64,000 nucleotides of DNA from Blasia pusilla. Lineage: Eukaryota > Marchantiophyta > Marchantiopsida > Blasiales. A program made the translations under genes and the position numbers. Under the pieces are notes generated by a model, which worked only from the letters and a program-made list of their open reading frames with translations, was not told where the DNA came from and did no database searches. The stretch is taken from positions 66,898,001-66,962,000 of the forward strand of contig CM114271.1 of assembly GCA_050084515.1 (NCBI GenBank). Reading direction: 5' to 3'. Every line of letters begins with the position of its first letter. Position 1 is the first letter of the stretch. Below, piece after piece: positions 1-14,200 of this stretch.

Positions 1-3000
1 AAACCGCCCCTTGTGCCCAAAATGATCTATTGCATTTCCTATAGTAGAATCCGATTTTGTTGATAGATTTGGCTCATCTTGTGTGGCACTTGGAATTGTG
101 ACTTCTTCGCCGAGCAATCTATTGCATTTATGACAATAGAACCCCATTTTTTCTAGTAGATTTGGCGCCATAGAACATTGGAAAATGCTCTTCTCATTGT
201 TCTTGGAAGTAAGTTTTAACATTCGATCTGGTGTGAGTCTAGGGTTGAGTCATTCCCGAATTTGCAGATCCTGCGTTCCATCCCCATCATCTTTCCACTT
301 TCAGGAGTTCGATTATGTTCCCGTTCTCATCTTCTGATGGGTGGCTCCGGGAAAAAGATGAGAGCGGGCCTCTCACTAGACTCCTTTTGATCCCTGTACT
401 ACACAAACATTTCAGGATAGGGATGGGATTTGTTGCCTCCACCTTCTTCTTCTTGAGTGGTGAGTTGAGTGCACACCATCGTTCGATCTCGTCCGCATGT
501 GGTGCTACAGCTCAGGAATCGTGCCGGATTAGTTATGTATTTCCAAATTTGGGCATTTTGTTTGTCATTGGACGAAATTAGTTGCTAGTATTCATATAAG
601 AGAAGAATAAAGTCTAGTGTAGCGACGCATACCCGCACAATCTAATCTGCTTCAAGTGGGAAAAGTGGAGTGGTTTTCGCAAGACGGATTCTAGAGGCTT
701 CTCTTGTAGGATCAAGAGCATGAGACCTTAGCACTTGGGCTACCCTGTATGCCATGCCACAATCTTATATTTTTTACTGTGTAGTCAATGGGTCTTGTGT
801 ATTGCCACTTTCACGAGATATTCAATGAAGATAGTGAATTGGATGGCATTTGAATATCTCACATGCTAACTATTCATTCATGATGGCTAAGTAATCATTT
901 TTTCTAATGATGCGAGTTGTTTGCTATTGGTTGGTCATTTGGTAATATTACCTACCAGTAGTTTCAACATATATTAGTTTTAGATATTTTAAAAATAGTT
1001 TAGTTTGTTGATCTTATAATTGATTTTTTTATTATCAAAATTCATATCTAAGAAGATGTGAATAATAAAAAATATCATGTGTCCAAGCATGAAAAGAATA
1101 TGACAATATATACTAGCAGGTGCCATAGGTGATATTGAAGTGCTTCCGAACTTTACTTCTCTTATTGTCTCCCCTTAATGGAACTTCTTCTCTAAAACAC
1201 CATAAGAACACTTAAATGAGTGTCAACCTTGAGGAGGGTTTCTTCTAGCGCCATTCTCTTTCAATTATATAAGATTATTAAAAGGTGAAAAATAAAAAAA
1301 ATTGAGTTTGTGTGTAGCACGGGGAGGCTATTCACTATGATATGAGCAAATAATACAGGACATGAATAATAGAAGACTAACTCAGGATTATTTATGTTTC
1401 GCAAATTTGGAAACATAAATATTCTTGTTGCCCATCCATGATTTTTTTTATTGCTTGTAATATTGAAAGCTTCTTCTTGTTCTTTAGTGTCGCATGGCAA
1501 TCAGACATGTGTTTGAAAATTAAGAAGGGATTCTTTCATAATATTATAGCTTGAGGGATTTGGAATCTTTGTCCCACCGCCCAAGGGTGCAATAATGTCG
1601 TGTGCATTTATTTATTGTGAGTTTATCATCTCCTTGCAAGTGGGAACGGAGCATTACACATAGGAAGTGATTATTGAAGTGGATGTAAAGTGAGAAATGT
1701 TGGAGGATGTAATCAACAACATATTGTAGACTTTTACCATATTGTGGAGTTGTTCAACATCATTGGATTCATTCTTCTCCATGCATTGTTTGGGGAAATT
1801 GAGGAGATCCTTAGCCACCCTATATGAAGAAAACTCAATAGCATCCTCTTTGCAACTCATTGCCATTCAAAAGTGCACTTTTTAATAAAGGACTTTCAAC
1901 AAGAGTGAAGAGTTGGCCGGCCTAACCTTCTCACTAAAAAATTGGATATGCATTTGTTATTCATAATTAAGAAACAAATTGGATGTACTATAGTTGTGGA
2001 GTTTTCAAAAGGCATCTTATTTAAAAGATATCATGATATAATATAAAGTAGGGAGAGTTATTAGTTTTGGGAAGTTATATCCAAAGAAGTGAAGTCGCCT
2101 TAAAAATAAAAGGCTCACTCGTAAAAACACTACTTTGGGTATTTTAATGGTTGGTGCTTTGAATGCTTTTCTTTATACTTTATTCCCTAAATTTTGACCC
2201 TAAATACTACCCATATAAAACACCCCACAATTGGTAAGGGCACAATTTTTTTTTCATTATTTTGTAAGAACATAGGTTAGTTATGTCAATTGCTAAGAAT
2301 ATTAGTGTATCCTTACTAGCATATGATTGTACTCGTTCAAATCGGAATGTTTAAATGGGATGTGGATTTAATACTCTCTTCCGTTCCCTATGCCTGTAGA
2401 TCCTCTCCATGCAATTTCATATGTTTTTCCCTACAATATCATAGTAACCCATGAATTTTCACTACAAATATTTTTCCCCTTCCATCCACGAATTTTGATT
2501 TCTTGTCGTGTTGAGCCAATATTAGGTAGGTTAAATTTCCTCCTTGTACTGAACCATCCCAATCCCATACAAAAATCCCCTAACAAAATTAATTTTCTTT
2601 TTTTGCTTTATCCTCTTCCCTCGAACCTTCCTCCCCTTGGTCGTGCGCAAAATGAAATAATATCACAAACTAAACATATTTTGATGTGAGCAAATATTCA
2701 CTTCCTGTATTATATTTTCACCGGACAAGTTGCTTTTCGTATTTGCTACTCAATATGCATAGTTCTTTGAATTTTCAATCTTTCTCTCTAAAATTTAATG
2801 GAATTTTATGGCTCATCCATGTGTGGATTTCTCTCTAAGTTCAAGTTATGTATCCCATGAGCACAAGCAAAAACAAAACCAAGGAAATACAAAGTGAAAT
2901 ATTATTATAAATCCCAACAAAGGATTGTATCCCAAAAAAAGGGGATAAATGAAAACATATTATTATAGAAATCTTTGGTTCCACTAAGAAGAAATTATAT

Positions 3001-6000
3001 CTTTCCTCTTATAGGAAGACCAAGAGTTTGGTCTAAATGGTATAGATATTAGTTGTCTACAATGTGGAAATTTAGGAAGTAACATCCTTATAGCTACAAA
3101 ATCTCAAATATTTTGTTTGAATGGAATAAAACTTGATTCAAGATCTCGGATCATTTATCAAAACTTTTTCTTACTTAGGGAGAATTCAAAAGTTAGGGAT
3201 TGACGAAGGCAAAGGAAGGTAATCCTAGTGGGCCATGGTTTATAACCTACTAATTAATAAGGGAAATTTGTAAACTATATACATTGCAAACAAATTACTT
3301 TGATAAAGGAGGTGGGTGATGAATTAAGATCGTAAGTAAAATAAAGAGGAAGATTTATCACAACCAAGGTATAACCTATACTAATCTTGTCATTAAACTA
3401 GAGAAGAAACAAGACACATTTTAGGGTGTGTATCATAGATATTATATACATTTTAGAATCTATATCATAGATTTTAACTTAAGTATGACTAACAAAGGAT
3501 GGTTACATTGAGCAACCCTGATGTAGTTAAGATGGAAAAGAGGCCTTGAGACTAGCTTCTACCAAAAACACACCTTAAAGAATAAGCCATTACTCTCCAT
3601 GAAAGCTTACCAGTGATATAGGAGGTTTGATCAGGATAGAAAGATGGGCCAAACAAAAGAGGTGTGTTGTAAATCTTAGGAAGAAGTAGGTGTTATTGGA
3701 AATTTTGACGCTAACCTCCACCTACAATTCCTCATCGAGTAGTTGTGTTTCACAGACACAACCTAAGTCTTCATTATGAACTATGATATCATTTGAGAAT
3801 GCTCCTTGAAGAATCATCCAAAGTGCATTAGTAAGAATGAATTACAATAGACCATGAAATTTTTTTTAATAACAACTAGTTTTTGTCATATAGATAGTTT
3901 ATTTGATAAAATAATGTTTTTCTCCTTTACAAAATTCACCCCTTTCTAATTTTTTTTTCAATCAAAGAAATGAAAATTAGATAGGGAAGGATTCACAAAG
4001 AATCCTCTCTTTAATCTTTATCTTATTATTTTGAAAATAAAATGAAAAATAATTACCAGGAATTATCCTTGATCATAACTATATAAACCTTTAAGTTTTT
4101 TTAATTGATACATGTATTCTCCTTGCAAATCTATGTATATGATATTGTTATTGTATTTATATCTCGATTTCTCAAAAAACTAATATTCATGTTATCTTGA
4201 TTGACCATAAAATTTATTTCAAGCAAAAGGAATATAGTCATATAATGAATTAAAATAAAATTTTATAGTGTAAGGAAAATTAATCTAATCCTAACTCATC
4301 TAAAAGTTTCTTGTTTCATTTTTCTAGATTTTACTTGAGATAGATAAATAAATATTTGGACATAGGATATGGATAGGAATGAAAACACCACACGAATGGA
4401 GAATGTAATGATACAATGAGAGATATATTGAAACTAGCATCATGCCTGTTTTATGCAAATTTAAAAAATCACTGTGCGGGAAACACGTCTGTTTCTATTA
4501 CCTGTTAGTTTTTCTTTTTAGCTATTCTCTAAAAAATACACGTGTCAATATGGGAAGAACGCAAAAATTACACGCGTTACCATTGGAAGAAGGGTTCATC
4601 AAACCCCATCCTCTTTTAATAATACATATCGTGGAATAAATGAAAAATTAGAATAGATAAATTTCCTCTTAATTATATTAATATATGTAATTTTTTATTA
4701 AAAAATTCGTATCTTTCCCTTATTAAATTAGGAAGAAATTCTCTATTGCTATTTTACTAACCCCCATCTCTCAGTTAATAAAATAAAATCATTCGTTTTA
4801 ATCCATGTTTATTTTCAAATGATGGTTTATAATCCCTCACAATGAAAGCTTTAAGTTTATTTATAAATATAAATCAAAATGACTTTCATCGTTTTGAAGG
4901 ATGGTTCCCTTTTCACTATTATATTTTATTATTTTTCCCCAAATAATCCGTAATACTCCCTCCAGTTTTTACTTTGGCCTTTAAAATAGAAAATAAATTG
5001 AACATGAAGAAAAATGAAAATTTCTTCACAAGGATAAATGGTATTAAATCATAATTTATTTTAATAAAATTTTTTTTTACTAAAACCTCTTTTCTATTCA
5101 AGGTTTGGCTTAGTATAGGTAAAATTAGACATAAATTAAAGATTTGAAAGGCTTCACACGTGACACTCAGTGGGAGCCTGTTCGCCAGAGCTAACTCCCG
5201 TAATAATATGATACACCAACAAAAAAAAATCATAGTCAATCCCATCAAGGCTACATAACTTGAATCATAGATTAGTATTGTTGCCTCAAATACCATTTCC
5301 ATTGAGCTTACATGATTATTAAAGATGATAATAGAAAATTTTCTTCAAGAAAATATTAATGACAATGAAGTTAACCTATTTTTTCTATACCTATAAATCT
5401 ACAACCTTGATCTCTATTAACTTTTTGAATCTTATAGATAAAACAAAAAAGTGAGCAAAAATGTTACCATGGTAGATACGAAGGCTATTGCAAATTTACT
5501 CACCGAGTGTGAGGAAGCAAATGCTCAATCTCTTAATCATATCTCATATGTCATTACCTCTAGGATTTATATTAGATCAAAAACTACATAATCCAATTAG
5601 TCAAATTATATGTATTTTTCTAATGTTTGTAATTTTTAAGATTTTATGCAAAAAAACTCCATAAACTTAAGTAGAGAGTTTAATAATTTTGTAAATTAAT
5701 TCCTTGTGAATAAGAAATACATCACTCTGAATAATAGTTTATGTAAATGAGATTATTCTACTTTGTAAGTAAGTAAGTAATTAATAAACATGCTAATGCA
5801 AATTTGAAAGGGTCACTTGCTATAATTGAGCGGAACGATTTATATAAATATTTGTAAATTGAATGTCTTTGTTATCTAGACATTAGTAGAATGAGATATG
5901 GATCATAACCCTAAACTCTCGGGTCCACATATCCATATAGATTGATCATTTGTAATAAAGCTCACAAGACTTTTATTTTATCAATTATCAGATACAAAAA

Positions 6001-6079
6001 GAAAAAGAAAGAGCAAAGATCCTTGCTTTTTCTCCTACATCGCCATATGGCTCGGATAAAGATGAGGGGCCAAGTAAGC

Positions 6080-6121
6080 TCTTTCTTTCTTTCTTTCTTT
6101 CTTTCTCTCTCTCTCTCTCCC
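6080..6121. repeat. CTTT/CT microsatellite
   Basis: A run of TTTC units passes directly into a run of CT dinucleotides. No gene is linked to it. Confidence 0.85.
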
Positions 6122-8615
6122 CAAGTAGTAGGATTTTATGAAATGATCTTTCTTGAGCTATCATGAAAATTGGACACTCCATCATTTTATTTTTACAATC
6201 TCCTTTCATTTGATACATATGCATTTTACAATTCATTATCGTGTTCGTTGACTTTCTTACAACCTCGTCCCTTTTTTCAGAAAAAAAGATCCCAAAATCA
6301 TTCAAGAGATCAATGATATGAAGAAATGTCCTTGAATAAAACCTGAGTTTGTACCTTTACTTTATTTGGAATTCCTACATTCCCTCCTATTGACTTTTAA
6401 TGATTGAAGTTGATTAGTTGAACTTGAATGCATACGTAATCATAAGCCACCTTTCAGTTATAATGAAAATTGATTTGAATAGTTATGAATGATTCAGATA
6501 TGAATTTCTCTACAAGCAAACTGTTTGAGATGATGTCTACTTTCAAATGGTTAGTTTGTAATATTCATCCAATTTAGTATTTTAAATTCTTTTTAAATAT
6601 TCAAATTTTACTTATGAGATTGAAGATTTATTTTTTTACAAACTAAATTTGAGCAATAATAGGTTCAAAGTTGATGAAAAATAGTCATAACTTATTGAAA
6701 TAATATTGACTTGTGACTAAATATGGTAAAATCAAAACCTAGATATATGTCTATCATTCACTTATTAATGGTTGAGTTTTCTAGTTAAAAAATTCAACCA
6801 TGTTTCTCACGTCTTCAAGAAAAATATTATTAATATATTATCATATGTGTAGAATTCATTAACTTGAGTTTGTTATCATTCAAGTCCATTCATGAGATGG
6901 TGAAAATAAATTATGTTTAAATATTATATGAGGTTTGACATCAATATATCAATTTTCTTATAGAGTGGTAAGGATCCTTCTTTGACATCTTGTGAGGATA
7001 TAGTTATGAAGGTGAAGATGCCAAGAACAAAAGCAATGGGAGATTTATTGTTGGATTTACAAGCTACGCACATGAAATTAACTACACCCATCTAGTAATT
7101 ATTTCTCTTTCCTATGTCAAGTGATTTGTGAAATATTTATGCACTTTACAAATCTTGCTAATTTTAAACCTTTAAAGATGTATGTGGATAGTAAAAGTCT
7201 CCCAATAACAAATTTATTACCTTTTTTCTAGTAAAAGAATACCATGACGATTTGGAAATGATTATTAAAGAAGTCATGTTTTTAGTAGTTTTTCCTCATT
7301 TTCAAAAACTATTCAAGATTCTTCCTCAATTTTTTCTATTTATTTCTTATGATATTTTATCCCCTCGCTCTATAATATTCTTTTGTGTTTCTTCATATGG
7401 TTCGATCATCAATTTCATATATTGCAATTTTTTTCCATTTATGTTGATCCAAAATGCGTATTCATATCATTACAATCTTCAAATGTATAGCAATATTTTC
7501 TCCATAGTTGTCCAATTTGCGATAGAAAAGAGACTTTTTTTAGGCCTCGTGTTAATAATATTGCCTTTGTGTACGTGCTTGTAGTTGTCTAGGACTTTTC
7601 TTGCCCCATACAATTGATCCAAAAAGAAGCAATGCAAATTGGGATTATGGATCCATGTCCCTCACCATCACTATGAAGATTATTTGAGAAGACAAGATCC
7701 ATTCATGAAAGCTAAATTTTGTCCTAACTATCTTGGAATTTTACAAATCAATTAAATTGATCCCTTTTTATGACTAAGTTTTGATATCAATAATGTAGCG
7801 AGAACCTTAAGAGGAAATATTGTGTTAGTGAGGTTTTCTATAATTATTAAATCGCTTTGATTATTAAGAAGAATATCTTGAGTTTTGTTAATGACATTAC
7901 GATATTTTAAGAAGATATGCCTAAAATGTCTTTAGAGATGTTCTATATTTCTTAAAGTTTTTGAGATCCAATCAACTAATTTTAGATTATTTTTGTTATT
8001 CTCGCCCTTTTCTGGGACCGAATACCAACGTGAAAGAAGAACTCGTAATAAATTATCTTAGAAAGGGACTCACGCTTACTATCATTTACAAAAATTATCA
8101 TGGTATGAATTACATATAATGAAAATTTCTCTATATATTTTTTGTATAATTGAGTTTTCTACTTTTCTTTCTCAATGATTGTAACTTATTGAATTATTTA
8201 ATGATATTAAAAAAATAAATAAATTATTTTTCTTAAATTCAAAAGATAGAATATAAATATCTCAAATTATTTAAACTAGTAAGAGCGTCTGTGCTTTATA
8301 TAGGGATAGAGTGGCCATAATCTTAACCTAGGTATTCTCTATCAATTGCCTAGTCCCTCTCTCGACACCACATAAAAATTATTTGAACACTTGTGTGGAT
8401 GAAAAGAAACTCACATGTATGTGAACTAAGATGTAAATTAATTCCGGTGCTTCACTTCTTATAACATTGTTTTCTTTTTACACTCCTACTCATAATAATC
8501 TCCATATGTTTAATTAATAATCTAGATTTTTAGGATATATATTAAAATCCAGACTAAAGAGAATCTAATTTTAGTATATTAATTTTTTAAGGGAATAATT
8601 TTTTATTGTAGAATT

Positions 8616-8651
8616 TTATCAAAAGAGAAAATAGATTTTCTCTTTTGATAA
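8616..8651. repeat. Perfect 17-bp inverted repeat with 2-nt spacer
   Basis: The left arm starts TTATCAAAAGAG and the right arm is its exact reverse complement, separated only by AG. No transposon ends or gene are associated with it. Confidence 0.85.
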
Positions 8652-9017
8652 TTTCAACTCTAAATAAGTGTAGGAAATTATTTTGGACTAATGGAATTGA
8701 ACCATGTCACTTCTTTGATTTCTTTATTAGCTTCGTGAGATTTTTATTTTGTAGTTGGGATGTAATCTATACTTTGTCAAGATGCATTATTTGAGTATTT
8801 ATTTGTATCTTGTCGTATTTCAACATTGAAATTCTTTGGAAGTTTGTTGATATTTTACGTTCATCTTTATCCTTGTTAGGATCGATAAAAGGATTTATGG
8901 ATAATTATGATCCTTAAAAACACTCCCCATTTTGTCCTCTCTATCTACATTATCCACTTGTCTTCCATATATTTATTAATTACTTTCTTTCCCACCCATC
9001 TCAAAACACCCCATATT

Positions 9018-9768
9018 TGTTTGGTTGCGATCCTCATAACCAAAAAAACACCAAACGAATGCTAAGCGGAACATCAGAACTTTAGTGGGCTCACGCTAGC
9101 ATGGTTATGTTTTGGAGAGGTCTCTTGGAAGCGTCTAAGAGACGAAACACGGTAATAGAGTTTGTGAGTTTCATGGGTTTATGGTCGCGATGAGAAAACC
9201 TGGACCAAATGTGAACCAAGACTTGAGATGAGTTGAGTCTAGGAAAGTTGGTTGCCAAATAGGTGAGAACCAAATTTGGAATGGGTCTAGCGTTTGGGGA
9301 TTTTGACTGTGTTTTGGACCATAACGTTTAGTCCCGAGATGCGTTTGGGACAAGTAAGATGGCTTTGGAAAGCTTATGCAAAGAAGATTACAAGGCACCA
9401 AAGATCTCAGCAAACGCATAATGAGAGGCTAAGATTTTTGCCAAAAACGACTGAACATGGAGTTGGGTTAAGGGCCAAAATGAATTGCCCGACTCTCTTT
9501 TCCCCAAAGTTAGAGGGAGGGTGGAGATCTCCTTGGAGACACTCCCCCTTACTAGTACTACTTGCATATGTTGTAAAGCGAGAAACTAGGAAGGTCGAGC
9601 TTGATGAGAGGCCGAATCGAGAACTTGGAGAGTTAGAGCATATAGTGACCCAAACCAGACTAACGTGAGTGCGTGTTTGGATGGAGATCAACATTGAGAG
9701 TGTGTCCTACTGAACGCATGCTTCCGCAACACTAAAAAATTACGTTCAAGGAGAGTAGACGCACGACA
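9018..9768. mobile_element. Diverged LTR-like element, copy A
   Basis: About 750 bp aligns in inverted orientation with the solo LTR at 12531-13538. Shared blocks include the terminal CGCACGACA, the segment around TACTAGTA, the stretch matching 'AAAGATCTCAGCAAACGCAT' and the far end with CCTCATAACCAAA. Copy A lacks about 280 bp present in the other copy (near 12738-13018). Its right end CGACA at 9768 is clear. The left end near 9018 is approximate, and I found no clean target duplication, so this is an older or damaged copy. There is no coding capacity. Whether it is a solo LTR or part of a larger decayed element is open. Confidence 0.65.
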
Positions 9769-9969
9769 CGTTTAGTAGAGCGAACGGAATCGTCCAATAA
9801 TTATGGACCAGACAATTCTGTTTGCTCTTGTTTAGCACTATAAAGCTTTTAAGGGGAGATGAACTTCAATAAATATGCATGATAGAAATCCCATCCGAAA
9901 AAACAAAAGAGGAGGACTCAAAACGTCAAGTATCCAAATGTTACAACCGGAAAAGGAGGAAGAGGGCAT

Positions 9970-10336
9970 TCCCCCTTATCATCTAAACTCACCAACAGTA
10001 GTGACAATATCCTAGACGATATCATCAACTCCAAGCACTTTTGGATGAGGATATGACCTGAATTAACAGGTGCTCATTATGAAATCGCACATGACAAGAG
10101 GTGTCTACCATATCCCACGAGTATCGATCGAGCGCGTTGGAGTATTTACCCCCCATCGACTAAACTCACCAACATGAGTGACAGAATCGGCAACTCCTAG
10201 ACCATATCAACAACTCCAAGCACTTTTGGATGAGGATATGACCTGAATTAACAGGTGCTCATTATGAAATCGACCCATGACAAGAGGTGTCTACCATATC
10301 CCACGAGTATCGGTTGAGCGCGTGGGAGTATTTACC
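9970..10336. repeat. Tandem duplication, two units of about 180 bp
   Basis: Units at about 9970-10148 and 10149-10336 are nearly identical over long stretches, for example the block around 'CAAGCACTTTTGGATGAGG' and the one around 'GAGGTGTCTACCATATCCC'. They lie between LTR-like copy A and the LINE remnant and contain no gene. Confidence 0.85.
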
Positions 10337-10394
10337 GGCTGAACCGGCTCCAACGCAGAAAGCAATGCAGTGGACTGTGAAGTCGTTATTGCCT

Positions 10395-10612
10395 GGGTAC
10401 CTTCGCCCGGCGTGCGTCACACGGGAACGGCGTCCCTTCCACACTATCGTCGCTGGGCGTACGTCACCAAGGGAGTCCCTACCTGTAGTACTTTTGATTC
10501 TGATTCGGACGACCGTCGCCTGGCGTGCGTCTCCCGATAACGGAGTGCCTAGAACTAACCACACTAGTACCGTTGCTCTGCCTGCTCCTCGCTGGAACAG
10601 AGTCCCTGACTC
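10395..10612. repeat. GC-rich degenerate tandem repeats
   Basis: Four degenerate units share a core like GTCGCYGGGCGTRCGTCACC followed by a GGAGTCCCT-like tail. The block is clearly more GC-rich than its surroundings. Open frames on both strands follow from the composition and resemble nothing I know. Confidence 0.55.
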
Positions 10613-11225
10613 CGTCACTCTGACATAGTAAATCGTCAACCACGTAGCTTGAAAGTTGTGCCCAACTTTTCAAGAGCCGACAAGAAAAGACGACGACTGA
10701 GTCCACTCTTATTGACTTTAACGCTCCACAAGGGGACGCCACGTTTAGGCATGTTCCCATAGCAGACTTTTTGTGTGCTTTATGGTCGAATAGTGGGTTT
10801 TCTGTTTTATTTCCCATGTTTTGGAATAAACTGGAATATTAAATGATTAGTTTATGTTTCTCTTATTCGTTGAAAGAGTTTGTTTTCTACTTTTGAATTG
10901 AAGAAACTTTGGCATATGAAAATGAACTCATCCACATTAGTAGAAGTGTATTTTCAACATATGTGGTAAAATAGTAATATAAATAATGTTTTTTCGTAAT
11001 CCTATTTGATTTGAATCACTCTCGAAATGTTTCTTTGTAGCCACTTTTAGTATTAAAAGTTTGACTTAGTAATTTACATACTAATTTGAGGATGTTGAAA
11101 CCACTTTATTATAAAATAAACCTCAAAAGGGGACAAAGAAAGGTAATAACAACTCAAAAGAGGAGTAAAAAAATGCATAAAAGAATGCAAAAAGAAAATG
11201 GCAACAAGCCCACGTAAACACCGGC

Positions 11226-14200
11226 TCAACGAGCAACACGATTGATTGCTTGAAACAAATCTGACAAGAATACGAGTGGTTGGTCAGACGTGAATGGACG
11301 ACGAGGCGAGCGACCTCCCACCACCTCCGCACGACGTATTAATGCCAAGGCTTGTGCACGTTGTAAGGCCACTGAGATGCATTGCCTAAAATAAGTAGTA
11401 ACAACCGAGAGAGAAGGACTACGGGAAGGGGCAAGGTGATGATTCTCGAGGGAGTGGTGAGCACATGTTTTCAGGAAAGTATCAAAAGACACATGTAAAT
11501 GACCGAATACTTCCACTGCAAACGGAATAAATCCGTCAGTCGCATGTCTCACAACATAACTTAACTCCTTGATTCTTGCTGCACCTTCGGCCGCCAAACC
11601 TTTGGTATGTGCGGCTCTACACACCAAGTCAGAACGTGTTGGATCAGCAACCACCACATCACCTAGTGTCCGGAATCCACCTCGAGACATAACAAGATCC
11701 ACTCTCCGACAAGAGGTTGCTTGTGTGGTTGAAGGTAGGACATGGAGTTGCTCTTGCCCAATGGTATATCCTGCCGTACGAGCCCGATGCTACCGCCTCT
11801 CTAATGACATCATGTGTGGCCGTTCGTTCTCCACCATGTGCACATCGGAGAATATGGATACCCTTGGCATCAATAGGATCCCCGCATACACAATTTGGCA
11901 CACCTAAGAGAGAAGGATGGGGAAGTCCAAGATGTAACCGCAAAGCTGTCGAGAATATACTTCGAGGAAGACGAAATGGAAGAATAAAAGGATTTGCAGT
12001 AAGCCACGCCCCCGCTCCGGTACCCGCACATGAACGTAGACGAGCTCGATTAGCGTCAGAGGATGCCTCTGAGAGAATGCTGGAAAAGTTGATTTGATGC
12101 AGATTCTCGGAGATATGCTCTTGAAGTCGATCAAGCCCTTCTGTAATTAGTTGACTGAAAGGGGGTAGAATTGCTTGTGTAGCAAAAGGAAGAAGAGCTC
12201 GTGCAGATCTTAGTTGTTGTTGAAATAACAAGTCCCTCTCCTTGACATGGGCGATATGATCCATCAAGATAGGTGTATCTCCTTGGAGAAACCTTGAAGC
12301 CATAATCGGTGCTACCAACGCCCAACTCCCCAAAAAGGCTGCGGGAGCATATGTGACTATGGAGGATAGTCCCACCCCTCCAAAAGAAATAGGCAAGATA
12401 GCTTGTCGTGAAGCAAAGACACCATCCTCTCCCTCAAAGGTATTCGGGCCAAGAAGTTGACCAAAAGTTGCCAAGATAGAAGCATCAAAAGAGGCCAGCC
12501 GATGTAAGAAGCTTGAAGTGGGAGGACAAGTGTCGTGCGCCTACTCTCCTTAAACGTTAATATTGTTTGTTGCAGAAGCGTGCGTTCAGTAGGTCACGCT
12601 CTCAACGTTGATCTGCATCCAAACACGCACTTCGGTTAGTCGGGTCTTGGATCAATCAGCGGGATTACTTTCCGAGTTCTCGTCTCGGACTCTCTCTTCA
12701 AGCTCAACCTTCCTAGTTTCGTGGTTTCCAACATGGGCAAGTCTCGAAAGACTTGGGGGAGATTTTTCTGGTCGGTTCGGGGAACTCAAACGGCATTTCG
12801 CGCCTAAGCGGTTCCAATCATCCGATGAACATCCAATGAGTTCCTCACCAAGACTCGCACGAAGTGAATCTCGGGTTGGAATCCAAGTGTGGCGCACAAA
12901 GTCCACTCCCTTGGATCCCAAGCCAAACTCCGTTTCATCCCTGCCTCAAACGCCGTTTGGCGCCCAAAGTGGGGTTTCGTTTCCCGAGACATCTCAGAGA
13001 AGGTACTCCCCTTACTAGTACTTCTGGGAATCTCCGGGGCCCCTACATTTAGGGGAAAGACACCCGGCCCCTCCATTGGCCCTCAACCCGATTGCTCTCT
13101 GAATCGTTTTCGGCCAATATCTCAGCTTGTACTTATGCGTTTGCTGAGATCTTTGGTGCGTTGGAAGCGTCTTGAGATCAGCTTTCCAACGCGCCTTACT
13201 TGTCCCGAAAGCATCTCGGAGCTCAACGTTATGGTCCTAAACACAGTCAGATTCTCCCAAACGCTAGTCATGTTCCAAACTGGTTCTCACCTCTTTGGCA
13301 ACCAACCTCCAAGACTCAACTCATCTCAAGTCTCGGCTCGCGTTTGGTCTAGGTTTCCTGGTCGCGACCACTAACGCATGAAACGCACAACTCTGTTCCG
13401 CGTTTCGTCTCTTAGACTTTTCCAAGAGACTCTACCAAACACCTCTTCAAAGCGCAAACCTCGCGGCGTGAGTTCCTTTGAGTTCTGATGTTTCGCTTGG
13501 CGCGTATTTGGTGTTGTTTGGTTATGAGGGTCGCGACAACAAGTGCGAAGAAGGTAGGAAGGATGTCGAAGAAAACATTGGGAGAGAATCCCATAAGCCA
13601 CTTGGGGATCCCCAAGATGAGGTAATAAATGAAGCCATTCCACGTCTTTCAAAAGGGCCTCATCCAAGAACTTTGAGACATAGTCGATGAAGCCAATTGG
13701 GACCCCAAGAACTCTAACCCCTTCAATATAAATGGGAAAATCAGGAGTAGGTGGGGTGAATGTTGAGGGAAGGCATGAAGGAGACCATACTCCACATTTA
13801 CTAGGTTGGACTTTAAGGTTTAAGAAAGAGAGTTGCTCCACGAAATGGGTATAAGCGAGTCGTCCTCCTGCACAACGTAATTCCTCAAAGATGGCCGCAT
13901 GAGAAAATGAATTGAATGCGTTAGCCACATCGACTTGAATTGCTATCAAATCTGGATGAATATCAAGAGTGGAGCGAATCCCATGCACCACAGCCTCACC
14001 ATCTCCAGGAGTTGCCACTCCAAATTGATGAGGAAATAAGTGGGCACTAAAGTGAGGACTAAATTGCAAGCATAGGGATCGACTGACCAAGCGGTATAAA
14101 ACCTCTCCAATAGCCAAAGGGCGCACACCTGAAGGAGGCTTTGTCTCTCTATATAAGGTGTGTGCACATATGGCGGCATGTCGTCTCCCATTCTCTATCT

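Larger units (their letters stand above)
1..9017. other. AT-rich intergenic region, no gene recognised
   Basis: About 9 kb of AT-rich sequence with only short, scattered open frames (under about 130 codons). None shows a recognisable domain, and I could not join them through plausible splice sites. Poly-A and poly-T runs and a CTTT/CT microsatellite near 6080-6121 are visible. It may be decayed transposon sequence, but I could not identify ends or coding remnants. Confidence 0.6.
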
